From: a bacterium
GTDB lineage: Bacteria; Krumholzibacteriota; Krumholzibacteriia; LZORAL124-64-63
Direction of reading: 5' to 3'
Length of the DNA stretch: 64,000 bases
NCBI GenBank assembly: GCA_024231905.1
Contig: JAAEQC010000157.1
Location: forward strand, 27,930-91,929
Positions 53,897 through 61,582 of this stretch are shown here, piece by piece (within the stretch, counting starts at the first letter, position 1; each line of letters begins with the position of its first letter). Made by a program: the position numbers and the translations under genes. The notes under the pieces were generated by a model. The model ran no database searches. It was not told the origin of the DNA and worked only from the letters and a program-made list of their open reading frames with translations.

Positions 53897-56098
53897 TTAT
53901 GCGGCCAGCTCGAGATCCTCGCTGATCTCGATGACGATCCAGTAGGCGGGCTTGGCTTTGGCCACGCCGACCTTGCCCTTGAGCTTGTTGGCCTTGATGA
54001 CGTCCGCGGTGTTCAGCGCGTCGCCGAAGTCGACGAAGAACGCGGTGGCCGGGATCTTCGTTCTGAATGCCCCGACGTCCATCTCGGCCTTCAGGATCCC
54101 GCGCACCGTTCTGGTGAGCTGGTCACGAAGCTCCGGGGTGTTGTCGTCATGGACGTTGTTCCGAACCGTCAGCTTGATCAGCCGCTCGATGTGGCTCATC
54201 CCGCGCCGCTCGCCGACGCTCGCAAACAGCCCGGAAGTCTTGAGGCACTTCGGGCCGTCGATATGCGGCTGCGTCCCGGACCAGGTGGTCAAGGGGTTGA
54301 TGTTGGACGGGAAAACGATGTCCCGCGTTGTCTTGTCGAGTACCGTGTCGGTCTCGAACTTCGAGACCCCGACGAGCTTGCCGCGGACGGTGCCTGCGGG
54401 GGCCTTGTGGACCCCGCCCTCAACATCCCGGTCGGTGCGAACGTAGACCCCGGCGATGGCGCCGCTGGGCGCGATGGTGATGTTGCCATCGACGTCGCTC
54501 GTGAAGACGGTGGGCGACGGGTTCTGGACGTTCACCTGCGGCCAGTAGATGGCGGCGTTCTCGGTGAGGTCGTAGAGGCTCGCCGTGGTGCGAACGTAGG
54601 TCCGCATCTGGAGCGCCGTCTGGGCGGCGGGCGGATCCAGGATGGCAAAGACCTGCTTTGCCCGGGTGGTCTCCGCGTAGGTCACCATCGAGTTGTGCAC
54701 CGCCGAGGTGGCGCGGCCCGGGACCGCCAGGATGGTGAGGTCGTCGACCGTGTCCAGCGCGAAGATCCCGGTCTTGCCGGTGGAATCGCCCTGGTAGTCG
54801 GCGTCGATGATGCCAGCAAGGCCGTCGTTCCCACCAGTGAGCGCGTAGTCGCCGTTGGTGGGTCGGTTCGCTGGCGGCACACCCGTGAGCGAGTCGGCCA
54901 ACGTGATCCGGATCGAACCGGTTTGCAGGTGGTTGACCACGGTCAGCCAATAGTTGGAGTTGGCCACGACGGTGGACAGGGAGTAGAAGGTCTCCTTGAC
55001 CACGCCGCTCTCGAGGATCTGCAGGTTGAACTCGTCCGAGTCCCCGCTGGTGGCGGCGGCGATCCGCACCACCACATTGTTGCCCCACGCACCGTCGCTG
55101 TAGGCGGTGGCGGTGCCGGTTGTTCCGGGCCCCGCGGCGGTGCCGGCGTGCACGGCGTTGTCGAGGTCGAATTTGGCGGCGTCATCCGCCGTGGATGTCG
55201 CATCGACCTGGATGCTTCCGGAGGCCCCGACGGTCGGGGTCTTGATCGAAATCTCGCCGGTCCCCTCGACGGTGACCTGGGCCGTGGTGTCGGCCTCGAT
55301 GATGGTCTTCGCCTCGGCAGCGGTGACGGCATCGATGTCCGCGACGTCGCCGGTGCCCTGATTCACGCCCGTGGCGATGTCGAGGGTGGCCCGACCGGTG
55401 CCGCCGGTGACCTCCACGTAGGACGCGGTGCCGCGCTTGTCGGAGGTGATCCGAACTTCGCCACCATCATCGTCGGCGAACCCGCCAGCGAGCTGCGCGT
55501 TGATCTCAGAGAGCACCACCGCAATGGTGGTCGCGGCGGCGGTGAAGGTGATCGTCTGGATCACTCCGCCGTCGATCTTCACTAGCAGTGTCTCGCCGCC
55601 CGTGAAGCCGGTGGGGAAGGTTCCGGCCGTCCCGGAAACCGTTCCGGCGGCGGCGTCGAACGTCGCTGTCTGGGTCGCTCCTGCGTCGACTTTCACGATC
55701 ACCGTGTCGCCGGGCTCTAGATTGAAGGTCTCCGTGTTCCCGGAGGTCTCCACTCCCTGGGTGGCGGCGCCCGTGGTGGTGATCGCCTTGGAGGCGGACA
55801 CCGAGGTTTTGGTGCTGGCGTCGGCGGGATCGGTGTAGTGGCACGTCCGGGCGACCCACAGGAACCCTCGGCCGCAGTTTTTGAAGAAGAAGTACGCGGC
55901 GACCGTCAGGTCGGCGTTGGCGGTGAACCCGCCAAACTTCTCCAGGTACTCGTCCCAGCTGGTGACGAGGGTGGCTCCGTATGGGCCGCGCTCGGCGACG
56001 CCCACCATCCCCACAACCGCGGTTGCCAGCGACGGGGCAGTGATCGCTGCCGGTGGCTTCTCGTCGATGACTACGTCAGATGCCAGAAAGTCGGTCAT
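53897..56098 (-). CDS. Contractile tail sheath protein with large insert
   Basis: 733 residues; sheath proteins are usually 380-500. N-terminus (VDEKPPAAITAPSLATAVVGMVGVAERGPYGATLVTSWDEYLEKFGGF ... AAYFFFKNCGRGFLWVARTCHYTD) and C-terminus (SKFETDTVLDKTTRDIVFPSNINPLTTWSGTQPHIDGPKCLKTSGLFASVGERRGMSHIERLIKLTVRNNVHDDNTPELRDQLTRTVRGILKAEMDVGAFR) are canonical. Between about 90 and 340 lies a Gly/Thr-rich insert with repeated strand units (GDTVIVKVDAGATQTATFDAA; GETLLVKIDGGVIQTITFTAA). The insert is surface-exposed in other long sheaths. AGGAGG precedes the ATG. Confidence 0.9.
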   Translation of the reverse strand: MTDFLASDVVIDEKPPAAITAPSLATAVVGMVGVAERGPYGATLVTSWDEYLEKFGGFTANADLTVAAYFFFKNCGRGFLWVARTCHYTDPADASTKTSVSASKAITTTGAATQGVETSGNTETFNLEPGDTVIVKVDAGATQTATFDAAAGTVSGTAGTFPTGFTGGETLLVKIDGGVIQTITFTAAATTIAVVLSEINAQLAGGFADDDGGEVRITSDKRGTASYVEVTGGTGRATLDIATGVNQGTGDVADIDAVTAAEAKTIIEADTTAQVTVEGTGEISIKTPTVGASGSIQVDATSTADDAAKFDLDNAVHAGTAAGPGTTGTATAYSDGAWGNNVVVRIAAATSGDSDEFNLQILESGVVKETFYSLSTVVANSNYWLTVVNHLQTGSIRITLADSLTGVPPANRPTNGDYALTGGNDGLAGIIDADYQGDSTGKTGIFALDTVDDLTILAVPGRATSAVHNSMVTYAETTRAKQVFAILDPPAAQTALQMRTYVRTTASLYDLTENAAIYWPQVNVQNPSPTVFTSDVDGNITIAPSGAIAGVYVRTDRDVEGGVHKAPAGTVRGKLVGVSKFETDTVLDKTTRDIVFPSNINPLTTWSGTQPHIDGPKCLKTSGLFASVGERRGMSHIERLIKLTVRNNVHDDNTPELRDQLTRTVRGILKAEMDVGAFRTKIPATAFFVDFGDALNTADVIKANKLKGKVGVAKAKPAYWIVIEISEDLELAA

Positions 56099-56146
56099 GG
56101 TTGCCTCCTCTGAGAGATGTCCGCCGGGGAGGAGCCCCGGAGGGCC

Positions 56147-57094
56147 TCACATTTCCTCGGTGCTCAGTTCGTCGGTCTCGTAAGCGTCAGTATAGAACTG
56201 GTCCGGCGCCGGAAGCCCGTCGTCGGCCAGCCCCGAAGAGTCATCGATCCAGATGCCTTGCAGCCGGATCGTGTTTGAATATGAGTACGTTTGGTCTTGC
56301 TCATTGTCCGTCGGGGTCCAGGGCCCTTCGACCCAGAGCTGGCACTCAATTTCCGTTGGATCTGATGGGCCAGCCTGGAAAACAAAGATCGGCCGTCGGC
56401 GAAAGTAGCGGATGGCCGCTTCCTTTAGGTTTTGGGACTCGATCTTGTTCCGTCCAATGAACATGATATCGTAAAGGACATCCGCTGTATATGGTGCATT
56501 TTTCCGGGTCTTCCCAGAGGGGGAGTCGTCCTCCACTCTGGTCTCGTTGTCTCGCAGAACCTTGTTTTCTCTCACGGTTGGGCCCGAGACTGAGACCGCT
56601 GGCAGGCCGCTCACGAAGGTCACCTGGGTTGCGGGCGCGCTGGAAAAGTCTGGAGAGGCGCTGATGGAGACGTTGTCGACGATGTTCCGCCGGAGCATCC
56701 GAAGGACGCAGCGGGTGATCCACTCCATGTTCGATTGGGTGGTCAAGTCTGGGTGCTTGTAGGTAAACCCTTCCTCGAGCGTGGCCTCCTCAGTGGGGAT
56801 CGGGATCCCGGCAGAGTCCAGGTTCTTCACCACCACGTCGACGGCGGTGCTCATTGTTCCGGGCGGTCCGAGATACTCGGGGATGATGAACTGTATCTCT
56901 GTGGAGCTGAGGACCGCAACAGCATCCGCGGCACGGCCATTTACCAAGACGGCCACGGTCGGCGTCACGTCGTCGCCAACGAACCCATCGGGGGGGTCGG
57001 CAGGGAGGTTGAAGCTCCAGCCCGTGAGCGTCGCTACAGCGCGCCCGCTGGCCAGGCCCTCGGCCGGGGTGATGGTGTAGAGCGATGGAACCAT
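56147..57094 (-). CDS. Neck/tail protein with IPT/TIG-like domain
   Basis: 315 residues from the ATG at 57094 (TGATG overlap). SLYTITPAEGLASGRAVATLTGWSFNLPADPPDGFVGDDVTPTVAVLVNGRAADAVAVLSSTEIQFIIPEYLGPPGTMSTAVDVVVKNLDS is an IPT/TIG immunoglobulin-like fold. The second half (TSLNMEWITRCVLRMLRRNIVDNVSI ... DVLYDIMFIGRNKIESQNLKEAAIRYFRRRPIFVF) looks like a tail terminator/neck domain. Located between tail-completion gene and sheath, matching a neck role. Confidence 0.7.
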   Translation of the reverse strand: MVPSLYTITPAEGLASGRAVATLTGWSFNLPADPPDGFVGDDVTPTVAVLVNGRAADAVAVLSSTEIQFIIPEYLGPPGTMSTAVDVVVKNLDSAGIPIPTEEATLEEGFTYKHPDLTTQSNMEWITRCVLRMLRRNIVDNVSISASPDFSSAPATQVTFVSGLPAVSVSGPTVRENKVLRDNETRVEDDSPSGKTRKNAPYTADVLYDIMFIGRNKIESQNLKEAAIRYFRRRPIFVFQAGPSDPTEIECQLWVEGPWTPTDNEQDQTYSYSNTIRLQGIWIDDSSGLADDGLPAPDQFYTDAYETDELSTEEM

Positions 57095-57714
57095 CAGCGA
57101 ACCCTCCCTGCGCCCACTTTGCCCGTGAGCAGAACGGACTTGAATCGCTCGTTGGCGACCTTGGTGATGTCCTCCACCTCGGCGTCCCACACCGACTGGA
57201 GAAACGACCGTCGGCGAATCACGATGTGGGTCGTTGACGGCTTCAGTGGGGCGGGAATAACCCCCTTGATGAAGAGGTAGAGAAAGTAGTTCCGCATCTT
57301 ATCTGAAACGGGGATGCTGAAAACGTCCTCCTGGCGCTGTGGTTGCTCTTGGACTCTGGCTACATTGAATTTCCCGTGAGTCCGATGTACTCCTACAAAA
57401 TAATGAGCGCGCGCCTCGCGCTGGACGGTGATCGATTTGCGGAGATCGCCGGAGCGGATCAGAGCCTTGGTGCCGCCCGATGCACTTTTTCCGACCGCGG
57501 CGGCGTTCTTTCGAAGGGCCAAGGTGATGACGCCGAGTTCGTCCCATTTCTTGCCGCCGGCACCCTGGGCAACAAACGCCTTGACTACTCGGCGGCGATA
57601 GGACATCGCGGCACCATGGACTGCCATGTCCATCGCCCGAGGAACCCGGCGAGGGAGTTCTTTGGTGATGGCGTCGGCCTTGCCCCACTCACCTTTTAGG
57701 GCGAAGACGAGCAT
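57094..57714 (-). CDS. Tail-completion/HK97-gp10-like protein
   Basis: 206 residues. KADAITKELPRRVPRAMDMAVHGAAMSYRRRVVKAFVAQGAGGKKWDELGVITLALRKN ... GGTKALIRSGDLRKSITVQ ... SIPVSDKMRNYFLYLFIKGVIPAPLKPSTTHIVIRRRSFLQSVWDAE matches phage virion-morphogenesis or gp10-like tail completion proteins (KW..L...T....R..G......L..SG.L..SI). It probably caps the tail or joins the neck. Starts in a TAATG overlap. Confidence 0.8.
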   Translation of the reverse strand: MLVFALKGEWGKADAITKELPRRVPRAMDMAVHGAAMSYRRRVVKAFVAQGAGGKKWDELGVITLALRKNAAAVGKSASGGTKALIRSGDLRKSITVQREARAHYFVGVHRTHGKFNVARVQEQPQRQEDVFSIPVSDKMRNYFLYLFIKGVIPAPLKPSTTHIVIRRRSFLQSVWDAEVEDITKVANERFKSVLLTGKVGAGRVR

Positions 57715-58199
57715 TATTTGACCCCCTTGGGTCGCTCGCCAAAAACCAAAATCGCCATGTTCGCTTGGCGGCCGATATAGGCGTCGAGATGCTTTGCATG
57801 GGTGCAGAACAGCTCGGGATCATCGTACGTCTTCACGACGGCCTTCTTCCGGTTCTTTTGCACCGTCAGTCGATCCCCCTTCTTCACGCCAAGCGGGCGC
57901 GAGGTGGTGATGAGGCCGAGGCGGTTCATGTCTCTGAGGTGCACGACCAGCCCTACAGCCGAGTTTGGCAGGTCGCCGGTCTTGGTCATTCGCTGCATCT
58001 CCTCCATGTCATTCTCCATCTGGGCCTTGAACTCAAACGGGGTACCTTCGACTCGCTTTGTTTCACCCTTTCCGTCGCCGTTGGTGTCGTCGAGGGTGAC
58101 CGTGCGGTAGTCGTCATCGTATCCGGCGGCCGTTTCGGTCGCCTCTGTATCCAGCGGCGCCACGGTGACGAACATAGGAAAAATGAGTCGGCCCCTCAT
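57714..58199 (-). CDS. Head-closure/neck protein candidate
   Basis: 161 residues, MRGRLIFPMFVTVAPLDTEATETAAGYDDDYRTVTLDDTNGDGKGETKRVEGTPFEFKAQMENDMEEMQRMTKTGDLPNSAVGLVVHLRDMNRLGLI. ATGA overlap with the connector gene sets this start; the longer track ORF overlaps that gene. Fits head-closure (gp16-like) proteins by position and beta-rich nature. Unproven. Confidence 0.65.
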   Translation of the reverse strand: MRGRLIFPMFVTVAPLDTEATETAAGYDDDYRTVTLDDTNGDGKGETKRVEGTPFEFKAQMENDMEEMQRMTKTGDLPNSAVGLVVHLRDMNRLGLITTSRPLGVKKGDRLTVQKNRKKAVVKTYDDPELFCTHAKHLDAYIGRQANMAILVFGERPKGVK

Positions 58200-59236
58200 C
58201 AGACCAATCTCCCGGTCGCTGGATGGGTGAACTGCGCCACGATAGAATCGATCAGCGGATCGCCGGTGAACTGCCCGAGGATCCCGCCAGCGGACTTCGG
58301 AGAGAGTAGCTGAATCTCCTGGTCGCGGGTCTTCCATCGCGACACCCGGTGGCGTTGAGTCCAGAAATCCTCCTCGTCAGGGTCACCGGCCTGCGGCAAG
58401 CGCCGGATAGTCAGGCGCATCGCGGCCTCTTTGATGTCCGGGGGTGTATCGCCTCTGGAGATTGGCATCTGGGATCCACTGGATGTCTCGCCTGGGTCCA
58501 CATCGAGCCCGAGCTCAGTGTACCCGAACCACCCCGTGAGCTGGATGTTCTGTTTCCCGGGCGGCCAATACGATCCGGTTTCGAGGATGAGCCTTGGATC
58601 CTCTCGATCATCATCCGACGTGAGGCCCATCGTCAGGTGGCGATTGTAGACCTGGACGGTATCCATGGCCACGGTGTTCGACGGGTCAGTCGGCCAATCC
58701 GAAGAAAGTGTTTCAACCGAATCGACCTGAATAAGCGGGACGTGAAGCGGCAGGATCCGGTGGCCGGTCCCACCAAACCTTAGGCTCATACTCCGTGGGT
58801 AGAAAAAACGCCGGGTGGTACGCTCGAGCCAAGCCTCGGCCTTGCGGATCATTTTTCGGACTCGGTCGTTGTCATGCTCTGTGGCAACGATACCCTCGTC
58901 GCGAATGTCTTGGACGGTAGCATAGCGCCCACCGCCGCTGCCGTACACCAGATCTGCTTTGTCGCCCTCTGTCGGCGCTGCCTCCCACAGAGCGACGGTG
59001 TAGAGCGTTGTCTCTACCCCGGCAACATGATCCGACATGTACTCCGCTGTGCCCGCCACGAGCGCGACAGGGGCCCCCAAGGCAACCCAGGCATCGCCAA
59101 TGACATCCTTGCTGTAGACCTGGACATGAGTCCATGTGGCCATTACGACCGCAAGATTATCGACCCTCCAACGAAGACGCACACCGCTGCCGGCGCCAAG
59201 CCACTCAGAGCGAAGGCCTTGTGCTACTGCTGTCAT
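58199..59236 (-). CDS. Head-tail connector-like protein
   Basis: 345 residues. The N-terminal half is beta-rich (VDNLAVVMATWTHVQVYSKDVIGDAWVALGAPVALVAGTAEYMSDHVAGVETTLYTVALW), then YATVQDIRDEGIVATEHDNDRVRKMIRKAEAWLERTTRRFFYPRSMSLRF ... PPDIKEAAMRLTIRRL is the helical adaptor core of gp6/gp15-like connectors. The extra N-terminal domain is unusual. It bridges portal and tail. ATGA overlap with the adhesin gene upstream. Confidence 0.75.
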   Translation of the reverse strand: MTAVAQGLRSEWLGAGSGVRLRWRVDNLAVVMATWTHVQVYSKDVIGDAWVALGAPVALVAGTAEYMSDHVAGVETTLYTVALWEAAPTEGDKADLVYGSGGGRYATVQDIRDEGIVATEHDNDRVRKMIRKAEAWLERTTRRFFYPRSMSLRFGGTGHRILPLHVPLIQVDSVETLSSDWPTDPSNTVAMDTVQVYNRHLTMGLTSDDDREDPRLILETGSYWPPGKQNIQLTGWFGYTELGLDVDPGETSSGSQMPISRGDTPPDIKEAAMRLTIRRLPQAGDPDEEDFWTQRHRVSRWKTRDQEIQLLSPKSAGGILGQFTGDPLIDSIVAQFTHPATGRLV

Positions 59237-61581
59237 GGTGCTACCGGTCCTCTGTACTGGGTGTCTAGGAAGTGGATGTCGCCAACGTCCAGATCATAGA
59301 CCTCGTAATTTGCCGTGGTAGTGGTGGTGTCGGTCACTGGGTTGCTGCCAGTATTCGCAGTCACCAGCGTCCAGTCCTCGAACCCTCCACCCTTGATGTA
59401 CAGCGTGAACGTGCCCGCGCTGGTGCGTGTGACTCGGAATCGGTAGCGCGTATTGATCGCTACGTAGCTTGTTACCGAGGCCAACTTTGTGGAACTCGCC
59501 CCATTGGACGACTCGGCCAGCAAAACCGCTTCCGAATTGTTTATCGCGATTGCATACCCATACTGCCCCACTGTCGTCCTGTCGCCGATAATGCTGGCCA
59601 TGAACAACACATTGGTGATGTTCGAGGCTCCACCCTTCAAAATCTCGATCTCATCCGTACCCGGAACCAACGGCTTCGGCCTCGAATAAACCCCGGCCGT
59701 CTTGCACACGATGCCCTTGCGGTCAGGCTGTACCTTGTAGACCTGGACGTCGTCATACTCACACCAACCAGCAACAGCACCGTAGTGGTACAACCGAAAC
59801 CACGTATCTACGCTGGCAACGGCCGTAACATCGAAAGCTTGCCACGAAGTAGAGGCAGTTCCGGTCCAAACAGTTACACCGCCCAAGCGTACCAATGGTG
59901 GGCTGGTGCCGTCCCCTCTTGCTAAGCCGATGGCACGATACGTTTTACCGAGTTCTAGAGAGGCTTGAAACGCAAACGTATAGTTGGTGGTGACTCTAGT
60001 GATGCGTAAAACCTGGGTTCCTGTACCTCCGGGGCTTCCAGGTTCTTTTGTTGGGTTGCCGTCACCTGAAATGGTCCAGGCCGTGGTGCCTATAGCCTCC
60101 ATGTCGCCGTCTGTAAGCTCCCCGTCTCTGTCGGCCACCAGCACCTTGCCCGGGGCCGCCACTTCCTCCACGGCGAAGCTGCCCGACTCCACCCGGTAGT
60201 CGGTGCCCGGGATGGTCTGCCCGGGGCCCACGTCCTGTAGGGTGGGAGGAACTTGCTCAGGGTCGAAGTAGTAGAGCACCTGCCGGGCGATGGGCTGGTA
60301 ACGACGGGCAACCTCTTCGGGCGTGATCGCGTAGCCCTCAATTATCGCCCGCTGCATTTCTCCTTCCAGCCAGTGGTTGTTGGTCGCCGAATTGGAGCCG
60401 AACACAAGGGGCTGGGCAAGGAACGAGAGGCCGCCGCTGAACACTGCGCTGTCGATGACCGCGGTCTCGTCAATATAGATCTTGAGAGCGCCGCTGGAAT
60501 AGGTGACGGTTACAAGCTGCCAGGCATCCTCAGCAAATACTCCGGTAGAAGACGCAACGGCGACCCACGCAGTAAGGGCTGTCTTCAGGAACACCTGAAT
60601 GGCCCCGGCACTGGTGACTGTGATCGCCAGATTATTTCCCTCGCTGCTGGAGAACAGCCGATGATTGTGCGCGTTGAACGCCGGGATCCTGACAAGCGTG
60701 CTGAACGTAAATTCACCGGACCCGTTGATCAAGGATTCCCAGCCCGCAGACACGGATACATAGGAGGCAGCGCCATCGAAGCGAAGCGCCCGCCCTACGT
60801 CGGTGTTGACCGGTGCAACCGGGCCCTCAAGCGTTCCGTCGTTCCCGGCTCCACTGCGGTCGGGCAGGGTGCGCTTGGTAACGTCTCTGGCATCCCAGGC
60901 CCCGATGACACCCTCCCCACCGTGAGGAACCATGGAGCCTAGGTCAAAGTATCGCCGGTCAGCGGGAATGACGGGGCTAGTGAGGGACTCGGACCACGCA
61001 TGAAGCCGGGCCCACTCGTCTGCGGTCTTCGTCTCGTTGTAGAACAAAAGAGCACGGGCGCTCTGGACAGAGGACGGAGGGCCTAGTAGCTCCATGGCCA
61101 GGGTTGTGGCCGGGACAGTTACCACGCCGCTTCCAAGTCCCAATGAAGTACCATCACCGAAAAATTCCGGCTTGGCCCCTCCCGCTACATTCGCACCAAT
61201 GGACCGCAGCGGCCTGATGTCGGTTGCGAGTACGGAGGATGTGGTTCCGTCGTACACCGCAACCTGCCCTGTGCCTGTGGTGTAGAAATGAATCCGCCCG
61301 CCAGCACCAGACTTCCTGACGAACACTCCGTTGGCTACGGGCTCAAATACTCCGGACACGAAGCAAGCATACCCGGCGAACCCGGACAGGTCAGCTACAT
61401 GCGGCGTCGAGACCTTGCCCGCCGAACCTGCTGCATGACCGTCCACGCCCCCCATACGGGCCCACTTGCCTGTAACCGTCAACACATGCCCTAGCCCGCT
61501 CTGGTCCAGCAAGGAACGCGTAGCGGGGATGTAGGCCAAGACCAAACCATCACGCACCGGGAGAGTTTCGAGGATACCCAT
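59233..61581 (-). CDS. Multi-domain LamG/CBM adhesin-like virion protein
   Basis: 782 residues. Domain order: small beta domain at the N-terminus (VLAYIPATRSLLDQSGLGHVLTVTG), LamG-like around 270-430 (SGEFTFSTLVRIPAFNAHNHRLFSSSEGNNLAITVTSAGAIQVFLK ... DAWQLVTVTYSSGALKIYID), CBM4/9-like around 480-620 (DGDMEAIGTTAWTI ... STSWQAFDVTAVAS ... WCEYDDVQVYKV) and a final jelly roll (SYVAINTRYRFRVTRTSAGTFTLYIKGGGFEDWTLV). Probably binds host surface glycan from the capsid or neck. Shares the CBM module with 40085-41869. Confidence 0.75.
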   Translation of the reverse strand: MGILETLPVRDGLVLAYIPATRSLLDQSGLGHVLTVTGKWARMGGVDGHAAGSAGKVSTPHVADLSGFAGYACFVSGVFEPVANGVFVRKSGAGGRIHFYTTGTGQVAVYDGTTSSVLATDIRPLRSIGANVAGGAKPEFFGDGTSLGLGSGVVTVPATTLAMELLGPPSSVQSARALLFYNETKTADEWARLHAWSESLTSPVIPADRRYFDLGSMVPHGGEGVIGAWDARDVTKRTLPDRSGAGNDGTLEGPVAPVNTDVGRALRFDGAASYVSVSAGWESLINGSGEFTFSTLVRIPAFNAHNHRLFSSSEGNNLAITVTSAGAIQVFLKTALTAWVAVASSTGVFAEDAWQLVTVTYSSGALKIYIDETAVIDSAVFSGGLSFLAQPLVFGSNSATNNHWLEGEMQRAIIEGYAITPEEVARRYQPIARQVLYYFDPEQVPPTLQDVGPGQTIPGTDYRVESGSFAVEEVAAPGKVLVADRDGELTDGDMEAIGTTAWTISGDGNPTKEPGSPGGTGTQVLRITRVTTNYTFAFQASLELGKTYRAIGLARGDGTSPPLVRLGGVTVWTGTASTSWQAFDVTAVASVDTWFRLYHYGAVAGWCEYDDVQVYKVQPDRKGIVCKTAGVYSRPKPLVPGTDEIEILKGGASNITNVLFMASIIGDRTTVGQYGYAIAINNSEAVLLAESSNGASSTKLASVTSYVAINTRYRFRVTRTSAGTFTLYIKGGGFEDWTLVTANTGSNPVTDTTTTTANYEVYDLDVGDIHFLDTQYRGPVAP

Positions 61582-61582
61582 G

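Noticed and set aside
53258-55585. 775-codon plus-strand ORF
   Set aside because: It is antisense to the sheath and tube genes, shows no domain, and results from GC-rich codon bias on the opposite strand.
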